DNA of 64,000 nt. Source: Chersky-806 sp038252255 (GTDB taxonomy: Bacteria; Actinomycetota; Acidimicrobiia; IMCC26256; JAENVU01). The notes beneath the pieces are model-generated. The model ran no database searches. It was not told the DNA's origin and was given only the letters and a program-made list of their open reading frames with translations. The translations under genes and the position numbers were made by a program. The stretch lies in NCBI GenBank assembly GCA_038252255.1, contig JBBSAM010000010.1, forward strand, positions 62,001 through 126,000, in the 5' to 3' direction. Shown piece after piece: positions 52,431-60,202 of the stretch. Every line of letters begins with the position of its first letter. The stretch's first letter is position 1.

Positions 52431-52610
52431 CAGAAGACCCCCGGAGGGCGAACGGTAGACCGCGATCGCATGACGCCCTCCGGCGGCACCCAGAAGACCC
52501 CCGGAGGGCGAACGGTAGACCGCGATCGCATGACGCCCTCCGGCGGCACCCAGAAGACCCCCGGAGGGCGAACGGTAGACCGCGATCGCATGACGAAATC
52601 CGGTGGCACC
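52431..52610. repeat. Three tandem 60-bp palindromic repeats between pdxS and pdxT
   Basis: Units 52431-52490 and 52491-52550 are identical; 52551-52610 diverges in its last third. Each full unit has CCGGAGGGCG and CGCCCTCCGG arms around GACCGCGATCGC; the third has lost one arm (CGAAATCCGG). The arms match a single element at 15799-15841. The array ends 21 bases before the pdxS stop and 1-2 bases past the pdxT start region. Confidence 0.9.
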
Positions 52611-52631
52611 TGGAGGCCTGCTGCGCATGCG

Positions 52632-53519
52632 TTACCAGCCGCGCGCAGCGAGCTTCACGTCGAGCGTCTCGATGCCCTCGCCCTTCATCGCGGGGCCGAG
52701 GCCGCGAGAGACCTTGGCGACGATCTCCGCGTCGGCGTAGTGCGTCGTCGCTTCGACGATGGCCTTGGCGCGCGTCGCGGGCTCGTCGCTCTTGAAGATC
52801 CCGGACCCGACGAAGACCGCCTGGGCGCCGAGCTGCATCACGAGTGACGCGTCGGCCGGCGTGGCGATCCCGCCGGCGCAGAACAACGGGACGGGAAGCT
52901 CGCCGCGCTCGGCGACTTCCTGGACGAGATCAGCCGGAGCGGAAAGCTCCTTGGCCCAGGTGTAGAGCTCTTCATCCTCGGCGACCGTCAGCTTCTTGAT
53001 GTCGCCGAAGATCGCGCGGAGGTGGCGGACGGCCTCGACGATGTTGCCGGTGCCGGCCTCGCCCTTGGACCGGATCATGCACGCACCTTCGGAGATGCGC
53101 CGCAGTGCCTCGCCGAGGTTCGTGGCTCCGCAGACGAACGGTGACGTGAACGACCACTTGTCGACGTGGTGGGCTTCGTCGGCCGGCGTCAGCACCTCGG
53201 ACTCGTCGATGTAGTCGACGCCGAGCGACTCGAGCACCTGAGCCTCGGCGAAGTGGCCGATCCGGCACTTGGCCATCACCGGGATCGTGACGGTGGCCTG
53301 GATCTCCTCGATCATGGCCGGGTCCGACATCCGGGCGACCCCGCCGTCGCGGCGGATGTCCGCCGGAACCCGCTCCAACGCCATCACCGCGACGGCTCCG
53401 GCATCCTCGGCGATGCGCGCCTGCTGGGCGTTCACGACGTCCATGATCACGCCGCCGCGCAGCATCTCGGCCAGTCCCCGCTTGACGCGGGCAGTTCCGG
53501 TGTCACGGGTGTCCGACAT
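52632..53519 (-). CDS. pdxS: Pyridoxal 5'-phosphate synthase subunit PdxS
   Basis: A 295-residue (beta/alpha)8 barrel that builds PLP. GVIMDVVNAQQARIAEDAGAVAVMALERVPADIR and the catalytic Lys in PVMAKCRIGH are present, as are MIRSKGEAGTGNIVEAVRH, with the second Lys, and LPVPLFCAGGIATPADA. The ATG at 53519 is well placed. Its transcript toward pdxT crosses the repeat array, which may form strong hairpins and lower the amount of pdxT-yebC-bcp message. Confidence 0.97.
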   Translation of the reverse strand: MSDTRDTGTARVKRGLAEMLRGGVIMDVVNAQQARIAEDAGAVAVMALERVPADIRRDGGVARMSDPAMIEEIQATVTIPVMAKCRIGHFAEAQVLESLGVDYIDESEVLTPADEAHHVDKWSFTSPFVCGATNLGEALRRISEGACMIRSKGEAGTGNIVEAVRHLRAIFGDIKKLTVAEDEELYTWAKELSAPADLVQEVAERGELPVPLFCAGGIATPADASLVMQLGAQAVFVGSGIFKSDEPATRAKAIVEATTHYADAEIVAKVSRGLGPAMKGEGIETLDVKLAARGW

Positions 53520-53560
53520 GCACCCAGTCTACCGGGCGGGCCTGGGAGCACCCGAAGCGT

Positions 53561-54592
53561 TTACGAAGTCGGCGGAGTCACCGGCTTCTGGACATCGACC
53601 GTGTAGGACACATCGGGCAGCTCGACCCACGTGTGCCCGGGGACGAGCTTGATCGGGTCCCCGTTCGCGCCACGCAGCGTCATGGGCTCGGTCACGTCGG
53701 GACGCTCCCAGGTCCCGGGCGTGGACGTGCCGTCGCGCAGCACGATCACGCTCCCCCGCCCGACGAGCTGTGCCTGCGCGCCTTCCTGACCCACGCCGCC
53801 CTTGTAGACGACGGGAAGGATCACGACGTTCTGCGTCGCGATCTGGCCGCCCGTACGGCTCACGAACGGCCGGCCGTCGGTCGAGCGCAGCCACACCCCC
53901 TGACCGGCGTCCCAGGCGTAGCTCACCGCGTAGCCGCGGCTGTACCCGATCGAAACCGCCGTCGCCGGCGTTGCGGCCGCGTGGTTCTTCCCCGGCGCCG
54001 CGTACGAGAACAGTGGCGGGGGCGGAACCGGCTTGCCGCCGAACGCCCAGAGCCGCGCCGGCCGCCCGAAGAGGTTGTGCGGCGCGGCACGCGACCGGTC
54101 CCGGAACATCGCGTCGCCGGCCTTGTTCTCGTCGACGAGCGTGACCGGGGCCTGCCCGATCGCCTGCACCGCGTTCGGCGCGCCGCCGGAGTAGGCGAAG
54201 ATCCCACCGACCGGCCAGACGATGGACGGGTCGGTGAGCCGGACCGAGCGGATGGGCCCCACGACGTCCGCGGACTCGGACTGGAACATGGCGAGGAAGC
54301 GGGTGATGCCGCTCTCGACCACCTCGTTCCATACGATGTCCGCGGCCTCGATGCCGGCCTGCGGTCGGACCTGCGGGGTGTTCTCGACCTTGACGCTGAG
54401 CACCGGCCGGGTCTGCGCGACGCCCGTCGGGTCGGGCAGCCCGGTGAGCGGTGCGACCGGCGGCGGCGCCGCCGTCGTGCTCGTCCCCTTGCCGTGGCGC
54501 TTCGCGTTGTTGTCGTTGCCCCCGCTGCAGGCCGCGGCGACCAGCACCAGCACGACCAGCGCGGCAGGCACCGCGCGGGAGAACCGACTCAC
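53561..54592 (-). CDS. DUF3048 lipoprotein
   Basis: A 343-residue exported lipoprotein. The signal peptide MSRFSRAVPAALVVLVLVAAAC ends in a lipobox-like AAAC with Cys near residue 22. The mature part begins with a linker and then DUF3048: LTGLPDPTGVAQTRPVLSVKVENTPQVRPQAGIEAADIVWNEVVESGITRFLAMF, with IRSVR and DPSIVWPVGGIFAYSGG. A second, YAWD...VWLRSTDGRPF, region is the C-terminal DUF3048 part. Function is unknown; YerB-type proteins of this family are surface-associated. The start is GTG 54592 (GTGA overlap with htpX), so the two genes are coupled. Confidence 0.85.
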   Translation of the reverse strand: MSRFSRAVPAALVVLVLVAAACSGGNDNNAKRHGKGTSTTAAPPPVAPLTGLPDPTGVAQTRPVLSVKVENTPQVRPQAGIEAADIVWNEVVESGITRFLAMFQSESADVVGPIRSVRLTDPSIVWPVGGIFAYSGGAPNAVQAIGQAPVTLVDENKAGDAMFRDRSRAAPHNLFGRPARLWAFGGKPVPPPPLFSYAAPGKNHAAATPATAVSIGYSRGYAVSYAWDAGQGVWLRSTDGRPFVSRTGGQIATQNVVILPVVYKGGVGQEGAQAQLVGRGSVIVLRDGTSTPGTWERPDVTEPMTLRGANGDPIKLVPGHTWVELPDVSYTVDVQKPVTPPTS

Positions 54593-55509
54593 ATGGCCTT
54601 GAGGGCAGCGATCCGTTCCGCGAGCGGAGGATGCGTGTCGAACGCGCGGTTGAGCCACGAGCCCTTCTTTCCCTCTTGGTCCTGGTCGCGATCGAGTGGC
54701 GACTCGATCCACATCTGGGCCGTGGCCCGGGTGGCGTGGTGAACGACGGCCTGGTCGTCCTGCAGCTTCTCCAGCGCGGAGATGAGCCCGGGCGGGTAAC
54801 GCGTGAGCTGGACACCCGAGGCGTCGGCGAGCAGCTCGCGCCGACGGCTCATCGCGAACTGCATCAGCTGGGCGGCGAAGGGAGCGAGGATGAGCAAGGC
54901 GAACGCGAGGATGACGAGGATGAGGCCGATCGGACCCGAGTCGTTGTTGTCCCGGCGGCCCGACCGGCCACCGAACCACATGAACCGCAGCCCGAGGTCC
55001 GCCATCAGCGCGACCGCGCCGACCGCGGTGACCGCGACCGTCGACACGAGGATGTCGTAGTTCTTCACGTGGCTGAGCTCGTGTGCGAGCACCCCTTCGA
55101 GCTCGACGCGGTTCATCTTCTCGAGCAGGCCCGTGGTGACCGCGAGCGCCGCGTGCTTCGGGTTCCGCCCGGTGGCGAACGCGTTCGGGGCCGGATCGTC
55201 CACCACGTAGAGCCGCGGCTTCGGCAGGCCCGCGGCGATGCACAGGCCCTCGACCAGGTTGTGGTAGCGCCGGTACTCGGGACCGTCGGCGGGCTTCGCG
55301 CGGCTCGCCGCCAGCGCCACCTTGTCCGAGTAGAAGTACGACGTCCACGCCAGCGCGATCGCGATCACGATGGCGATCGGGACGATCGCGACGCCCGCCT
55401 GGAAGAGGATCCCGAGCGCGATCGCCACGAGCGCGATGAGCAGCACGAAGGCAGCCAGCATCACGAACGTGCGGCGCTTGTTGCGCGCGATCTGCTCGTA
55501 CATCCCCAT
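54589..55509 (-). CDS. htpX: Membrane zinc metalloprotease HtpX
   Basis: A 306-residue M48 protease acting in membrane protein quality control. Two N-terminal membrane helices (MLAAFVLLIALVAIALGI and VAIVPIAIVIAIALAW) are followed by the zinc site ELEGVLAHELSHVKNYD (HExxH), two further helices, and the third ligand Glu in RRRELLADASGVQLTRYP. The C-terminal DTHPPLAERIAAL is typical. The ATG 55509 is used; ATG 55503 (MYEQIARNKRR) is just inside. It lies 28 bases after lemA, a frequent partner of HtpX. Confidence 0.94.
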   Translation of the reverse strand: MGMYEQIARNKRRTFVMLAAFVLLIALVAIALGILFQAGVAIVPIAIVIAIALAWTSYFYSDKVALAASRAKPADGPEYRRYHNLVEGLCIAAGLPKPRLYVVDDPAPNAFATGRNPKHAALAVTTGLLEKMNRVELEGVLAHELSHVKNYDILVSTVAVTAVGAVALMADLGLRFMWFGGRSGRRDNNDSGPIGLILVILAFALLILAPFAAQLMQFAMSRRRELLADASGVQLTRYPPGLISALEKLQDDQAVVHHATRATAQMWIESPLDRDQDQEGKKGSWLNRAFDTHPPLAERIAALKAM

Positions 55510-55537
55510 GACAGCGCTCTACGGACCCCGCGGGGCC

Positions 55538-56101
55538 CTAGAACTGGACCTTGACCGGGCCTGTTGCCTCGGGGTCGCCTTCGAAGTACTCGCGGTGCGT
55601 GAAGTTGAACGCACCCGCGAGCATGTTGCCGGGGAAGGACTGGATGCTGTTGTTGTAGCCCAGCACGCTGTCGTTGTAGAACTGCCGCGCGTACGCGATC
55701 CGGTCCTCGGTCGAGGTCAGCTCCTCCTGGAGGTTCAGGAAGTTCTGGTTGGCCTTGAGGTCCGGGTACTGCTCGGCCACGGCGAACAACGACTTCAGCG
55801 TGCCGCTCAGCGCGTTCTCGGCCTGGGCCTGCTGGGCGGGCGAGCCACCCTGCTGAGCCGAGATGGCGTTGGCCCGGGCGGCGGTCACCGCCTCGAAGGT
55901 TGACTTCTCGTGCGCGGCGTAGCCCTTCACCGTCTCCACGAGGTTCGGGATGAGGTCATAGCGACGCTTGAGCTGGACGTCGATCTGCGAATAGGCGTTG
56001 TCGATGCGGTTCCGCGTCCGGACGAGCCGGTTGTAGGTGAGGACCACGTACAGGGCGAGGAGGACGACGACAACGGCGACGATGATGATTGCGATGGTCA
56101 C
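55538..56101 (-). CDS. LemA family membrane protein
   Basis: A 187-residue protein with one N-terminal membrane helix (IAIIIVAVVVVLLALYVVL) and a helical bundle. NRLVRTRNRIDNAYSQIDVQLKRRYDLIPNLVETVKGYAAHE is the LemA core, and LQEELTSTEDRIAYARQFYNDSVLGYNN and FPGNMLAG follow. LemA proteins are widespread, often beside HtpX, and their role is unclear. GTG 56101 has AGGAG seven bases upstream; longer reading upstream is not supported. Confidence 0.92.
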   Translation of the reverse strand: MTIAIIIVAVVVVLLALYVVLTYNRLVRTRNRIDNAYSQIDVQLKRRYDLIPNLVETVKGYAAHEKSTFEAVTAARANAISAQQGGSPAQQAQAENALSGTLKSLFAVAEQYPDLKANQNFLNLQEELTSTEDRIAYARQFYNDSVLGYNNSIQSFPGNMLAGAFNFTHREYFEGDPEATGPVKVQF

Positions 56102-56163
56102 GACGGGGCTCCTGATAGGGAGATCTCGTGACCATCGTACGCCCGCAGGCAGTTGGGGCCGAG

Positions 56164-57120
56164 TCAGCCCTGGCTTCCGGCGCCCAGCCACGACCGGAGA
56201 TGCGCCATGCCGCGGTCGATGGCGCTCAGCAGCGCGTGGTGCAGCTCGAGCGAGGCCGAGGCCAGGACCGCGAGCCCTTCGGCCCGGCTGGATCCGACCG
56301 CCGGACGGTCGTCGAGCGGCCCGCCGTCGGCGAGCGTGATGACCCCGCCGGCCTCCTGGAGGATCAACGCGGCGGCCGCGATGTCATAGGGGAAGTTCGT
56401 GCACACCGAACCGTCGCCGACCGCGAGGAACGCGGCCTCGGTCTGGGGGTTCTCGTCCAGGATGCGGCGCCCCACGTCGACGTAGGCGTCGAGCTGGCCG
56501 GTGACGATCCGGGTGATGTTGAACGCGGCCGACCCGAGGTCGAAGTACCCGCCGCGCATCCCCGACCGGTCCACCAGCTCCTCGAGCACCACACCCATCG
56601 GCAGCGACGGCCGGCCCCGGAGCCCGGCGGTCCAGAACAGCGCGTCGAGATCGGTGTTCACAGAGAGCGCGACCGGAAGGGGCGCGCCGTCCGGCGCGAG
56701 GGCTTGCATGCCTGCGCCGCGCTCCGCCAGGAATCGTTGGCCGGTCTTCAGCTCGTGCACGATGCCGAATGAGACCGCCCCCAGAGTCGCATGCTCGTCG
56801 GGAGGCACGACCCCGATCGAGACGCAACAGGACTCGAGCCCGGCCGCCGCGGGGCGCGTGCCGTCCACCGGGTCGATCACGAGGATGGCGCGCGGGTTCC
56901 CGTACCGCACCAGACCACGGTCCTCCGAATAGAAGGCGATGTCGCCCTCGGCGGCGAGCTCCTGCTCGACGACCGTCTCCGCGATCTCGTCGATCGCCAG
57001 CGTTGCATCACCGCCCGGTGCCTCACCCACCTTGACCCGCGCCTCCGCGGTGCCGAGGTGCGGCGCGACGGCGTCGTGGACCCGCGCCGCGACGGCGACG
57101 GCCAGCTCGTGGGGATGCAC
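56164..57120 (-). CDS. Inositol monophosphatase family protein
   Basis: A 318-residue sugar-phosphatase family protein. The metal-binding signature is LVIDPVDGTRPAAAG (usual DPIDGT; here DPVDGTRP), preceded by YSEDRGL, where Glu-Asp substitutes for the usual EE motif, and the C-terminal motif is NFPYDIAAAALILQEAGGVIT, related to WDxAAG. Start GTG 57120. In the PIM neighbourhood it could act on inositol phosphate or another sugar phosphate, but its motif changes leave both substrate and activity open. It sits 49 bases beyond pimA, separated by a hairpin. Confidence 0.8.
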   Translation of the reverse strand: MHPHELAVAVAARVHDAVAPHLGTAEARVKVGEAPGGDATLAIDEIAETVVEQELAAEGDIAFYSEDRGLVRYGNPRAILVIDPVDGTRPAAAGLESCCVSIGVVPPDEHATLGAVSFGIVHELKTGQRFLAERGAGMQALAPDGAPLPVALSVNTDLDALFWTAGLRGRPSLPMGVVLEELVDRSGMRGGYFDLGSAAFNITRIVTGQLDAYVDVGRRILDENPQTEAAFLAVGDGSVCTNFPYDIAAAALILQEAGGVITLADGGPLDDRPAVGSSRAEGLAVLASASLELHHALLSAIDRGMAHLRSWLGAGSQG

Positions 57121-57141
57121 TAGCGCCCGGTCGCTGACCGG

Positions 57142-57173
57142 CTAGTGCCGAACGTCACCTGACACGGCACTAG
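57142..57173 (-). terminator. Hairpin at the end of pimA
   Basis: CTAGTGCCG (57142-57150) and CGGCACTAG (57165-57173) pair perfectly across a 14-base loop and include the pimA stop codon. With no U-run it is a weak terminator candidate; it separates the PIM genes from the phosphatase gene. Confidence 0.5.
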
Positions 57174-58252
57174 GTCGCAACGGCGATCGCGGTCTCGTAC
57201 ACGGGGACGTACCGCTCGGCGAGCCGGGCGAGCGAGAAGTCGGGGACCCGCTGGTCGCCCGCCTCGATCAGCTCGCCGCGCAGCCCGTCGGCGTCCAGGA
57301 GCCGGCGGAGCCCGGCGCGCAGGGCCTCGGGGTCACCCGGCGGCACGAGCAGCGCTTCGCGGTCGGGACGGGCGACGTTGGCATAGCCGGGGATGTCGGA
57401 CGCGAGCACCGCGGTCCCCGCGGCCATCGCCTCGAGCAGGACGATCCCGAACGACTCCTGGCCGAGCGAGGGGGCACAGAAGATGGTGGCCGCCTTGAGT
57501 CGTGCCGCCTTCTCGTCATCGGTGATGCGGCCGAGCCACACGACGTTCGGCGTGCGGCGCTCGCGCAGGGCCTGCGTGTCCGGTCCGTCGCTCGCGACCC
57601 AGAGCACCGCATCGCGGTCGAGGCCCGCCCACGCGTCGAGCAGCACACCGAGGCCCTTGCGCGGCTCGTGACGACCGAGGAACAGCACCGCGGGCCGCGT
57701 GGTCGGCACCGGATCCGCCTTCTGGAAGCGATCGAGGTCCACTCCGTTCGGCAACACGATGTACGAGCCGCCGAGTGCCTCTTCGGCCATCCGGCGCGCG
57801 TCGGCCGAGACCGCGGTCCGGATCGTGAGCTGGCGCGCCGCGCTCACCGCCACCTTCTTCAGGGCTCGGTACGCCGGGTGGCCGTCTTCGCCGGCGGCGT
57901 GGAACGTTCCGACCTTCGCCCCGGCCGCGCCGAGGAGCGCGGCGCTCGTGGGTCCGGGGACGAGCGGCTCGTGCAGGTGCATGACGTCGGGCTGGAAGGT
58001 GCGCAGCGCCTCGAGCGTCCGCTCCGACGCCAGCTTCTGCGCCCTCGCCATCGGCGAGATCGAGCCGTTGCTCACGAACCGGACGCTCGGGCCGACCGTG
58101 GTCACCCCCGGCTCGGGCGGCGGACCGTCGCACGGTCCGATGACCCGGGCGTCGACGCCGATCAGGCGCAGGGCGCGGGCGAGCCCCAGCACTTGGCCCT
58201 GCACCCCACCCGGCGCCGACAGTGAGTACGGCGAGACGATCGAGACCTTCAT
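57170..58252 (-). CDS. pimA: Phosphatidyl-myo-inositol mannosyltransferase PimA-like
   Basis: A 360-residue GT-B fold GT4 glycosyltransferase. It begins MKVSIVSPYSLSAPGGVQGQVLGLARALR, the PimA-like GDP-mannose region, with TFHAAGEDGHPAYRALKKV and VDLDRF, then RHEPRKGLGVLLDAW and FCAPSLGQESFGIVLLEAMAAGTAVLASDIPGY, where the ExxxxxxE pair of retaining GT4 enzymes is visible. PimA transfers the first mannose onto phosphatidylinositol. ATG 58252 overlaps the patA stop (ATGA). Gene order pgsA-patA-pimA matches mycobacteria and other Actinobacteria. Confidence 0.93.
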   Translation of the reverse strand: MKVSIVSPYSLSAPGGVQGQVLGLARALRLIGVDARVIGPCDGPPPEPGVTTVGPSVRFVSNGSISPMARAQKLASERTLEALRTFQPDVMHLHEPLVPGPTSAALLGAAGAKVGTFHAAGEDGHPAYRALKKVAVSAARQLTIRTAVSADARRMAEEALGGSYIVLPNGVDLDRFQKADPVPTTRPAVLFLGRHEPRKGLGVLLDAWAGLDRDAVLWVASDGPDTQALRERRTPNVVWLGRITDDEKAARLKAATIFCAPSLGQESFGIVLLEAMAAGTAVLASDIPGYANVARPDREALLVPPGDPEALRAGLRRLLDADGLRGELIEAGDQRVPDFSLARLAERYVPVYETAIAVAT

Positions 58253-59145
58253 GGTGCGAGGTCGCCCGGCGCGTCCGACGGCCAGTTCGGCTGCATCAAG
58301 TGCCACTGCTCGGGGGCCATGCGGATGAGCTCCTCGAAACGGCGGGCGAGGTCCTGGGTGATCCGACCGACATCGTCGCGCAGGCGGCCCTCGCGCTCCA
58401 CGACCACCGGTGGGCCGATCTTCGCATAGTGCCCACCCCGGGGCCGGAAGTAGACGCCGGCCGGGATGAGCGGCGCTCCCGTCCGGATCGCGAGCGTCGC
58501 CGGCCCACCCGGCAGCGTCGTGCCCTCCCCGAAGAAGTCGACCGCGACCCCGTCGCCCGCCAGGTCACGGTCGCAGAGCAGGCAGACGATCCGGTTGGCC
58601 TTGAGCGCGCGCAGCACCGCCGCGCCGGCATCCGGCCCGAGCGGGACCACCTCCATGCCGATCGCCTCGCGCACGCTCGCGAACCACTCGAAGAGCTCGA
58701 TCGGCTCCACCGGCTCGACCACCACCGTCGGCGCGACGCCGCGCCCGGCCAGCCACGTTGCCGCGAAGTCGAAGCCACCCAGGTGCGGCAGGGCGAGGAT
58801 GACACCCGACCCGGCCGCGAGGCCGGTCTCGATGTGCTCCCAGCCCGCCGCCTCGAAGCGGGACTCGACCGACTCCCGGGCGTCGCGCGGAAGCCGGAAC
58901 AGCTCGAGCCAGTAACGGCCGTACGACGCGAACGTGTCCGAGACCGCGCGGTCCAGCGCTCGCCCCTGCAGCCGGCCGCCTGTCGCGCGCTGCAGGTTGC
59001 GGGCCACGAGCTCGCGGCGCCCGCCGAGGAGAGGAGCGATGCCGCGGGCGATGCCTTCGGCCAACGGCGTACCGATCCGCTCGGGTATCGAGTTCGCGAC
59101 GATCGCCGCGCCGCGATAGGCGAGGTACGACGCGCGATCGGCCAT
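58249..59145 (-). CDS. patA: Phosphatidylinositol mannoside acyltransferase PatA-like
   Basis: A 298-residue acyltransferase of the HtrB/LpxL superfamily. The catalytic motif is LPHLGGFDFAATWLAGRG with HxxxxD, followed by VCLLCDRDLAGDGVAVDFFGE and the C-terminal PEQWHLMQPNW. PatA acylates the mannose of PIM with palmitate. Because it is flanked by pgsA and pimA, PatA is much more likely than lipid A acylation. GTG 59148 overlaps the chosen ATG 59145 in frame and could also be used. It lies 26 bases after pgsA. Confidence 0.93.
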   Translation of the reverse strand: MADRASYLAYRGAAIVANSIPERIGTPLAEGIARGIAPLLGGRRELVARNLQRATGGRLQGRALDRAVSDTFASYGRYWLELFRLPRDARESVESRFEAAGWEHIETGLAAGSGVILALPHLGGFDFAATWLAGRGVAPTVVVEPVEPIELFEWFASVREAIGMEVVPLGPDAGAAVLRALKANRIVCLLCDRDLAGDGVAVDFFGEGTTLPGGPATLAIRTGAPLIPAGVYFRPRGGHYAKIGPPVVVEREGRLRDDVGRITQDLARRFEELIRMAPEQWHLMQPNWPSDAPGDLAP

Positions 59146-59171
59146 CACCGGTCGCGAGACGGAAGCGGAGG

Positions 59172-59915
59172 TCAGGGCCGGCTACGTCGTGCGGCGCGGG
59201 CCTGGCGTCGAGCTTCCCGGCGCGCGTCGGGCCGGCGCTGCTCCCGCCAGCGAGCCAGCATCGGCAGGCGGTCGTCGGTGGCGCCGCTCATCCCGGTGAG
59301 TCGACGGTGGCGCGCCTCGAAGAGCCGCGGCCGGGCCGGGAGGTCGGACGCCTGACGCCACACCTTCACGAACCGCTGCACCGCGGTGATCGCGGTCAGG
59401 ACGACCATCACCCAGAGGACCGGGACGAGGATGTGGAAGCAGAGGCCGATGCCGAGCAGCACCATCCGCTCGGCCCGTTCCATCAGGCCGCCGCGAGCGT
59501 CGTAGCCCAGCCCCTCGGCGCGGGCCCGCTCGTACGACACGAGCATCGAGAGCGCGACCGCGGCAAAGGCGAGGAGCGCCAGGTGGGGGCTCTCACCGGC
59601 GAGGTACCAGGCGACACCGCCGAGGACGACCGCGTCGGAGACCCGGTCCGTGACGGAGTCGAAGAACGCGCCGCGCGGGCTCGCCTGACCGCTGCGCCGC
59701 GCGACCGCGCCGTCGAGCAGATCGACGAACCCGCTGGCGATGAGACCGAGCACGGCCCAGCGCAGCTCGCCCACCCCGATGAGGAAGGCGGTGACCACCG
59801 AGAAGACCAGACCGATGACCGTGAGGGCGTTGGCGCTGATCCCGGCGCGCTCCAGGCCCCGACCGATGGGGGCGAGACCCTGGGAGACCCGGGTCCGCAG
59901 ACGTCCGTCGAGCAT
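59172..59915 (-). CDS. pgsA: Phosphatidylinositol(phosphate) synthase PgsA-like
   Basis: A 247-residue CDP-alcohol phosphatidyltransferase with about six membrane helices. The catalytic motif DGAVARRSGQASPRGAFFDSVTDRVSD is the D-x2-D-G-x2-A-R-x8-G-x3-D-x3-D type (last D in SVTD). In actinobacteria this enzyme joins CDP-diacylglycerol with inositol 1-phosphate to give phosphatidylinositol phosphate, the precursor for PIM. The very basic C-terminal tail (RREARRQARAARRSRP) is usual. ATG 59915 (MLDGRLRTRVSQ) is preferred over longer open reading upstream. Confidence 0.92.
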   Translation of the reverse strand: MLDGRLRTRVSQGLAPIGRGLERAGISANALTVIGLVFSVVTAFLIGVGELRWAVLGLIASGFVDLLDGAVARRSGQASPRGAFFDSVTDRVSDAVVLGGVAWYLAGESPHLALLAFAAVALSMLVSYERARAEGLGYDARGGLMERAERMVLLGIGLCFHILVPVLWVMVVLTAITAVQRFVKVWRQASDLPARPRLFEARHRRLTGMSGATDDRLPMLARWREQRRPDARREARRQARAARRSRP

Positions 59916-60202
59916 GCCTCGCTCGCTCCCTTTCGTCCGGTGCTGGCGTGCGATCGTGCGGGCGGGCTCGGGCGGGGTTGCTGCGTTCCGGCTGTCCGCC
60001 GGCTGCTTGCTGCCAACCGTTCGCGCGCTCGCGACTGTTGAACAAACGTACCACGCAGCCTTTCCTGTTCCCGGACATCTCAACCCCGGTTCCGAGGCTC
60101 CCGGCCGGATCCACCTGGTGTTCGCGGCGCGTTCGCTGCGTACAATCGCGGCTCCGACGGGCTGGGAGGCCAGCGTGATCGGCCGAAGAGCGGGGGTCGT
60201 GA
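59916..60202. promoter_or_regulatory. Divergent intergenic region between pgsA and the EF-G paralogue
   Basis: This 287-base gap separates genes read in opposite directions, so promoters for both are expected. TACAAT at 60141-60146 is a good -10 for the plus-strand gene, but no convincing -35 at 16-18 bp upstream is visible. A GTACGTTT region near 60038-60055 on the minus strand could serve pgsA. No gene, riboswitch or strong palindrome is seen. Confidence 0.4.

Noticed and set aside
52431..52610. CRISPR array
   Set aside because: The 60-bp units are directly adjacent with no unique spacers and no cas genes nearby; they are tandem palindromic repeats.
58249..59145. LpxL/HtrB lipid A acyltransferase
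   Set aside because: Its neighbours pgsA and pimA point to PatA, the PIM acyltransferase of the same superfamily.
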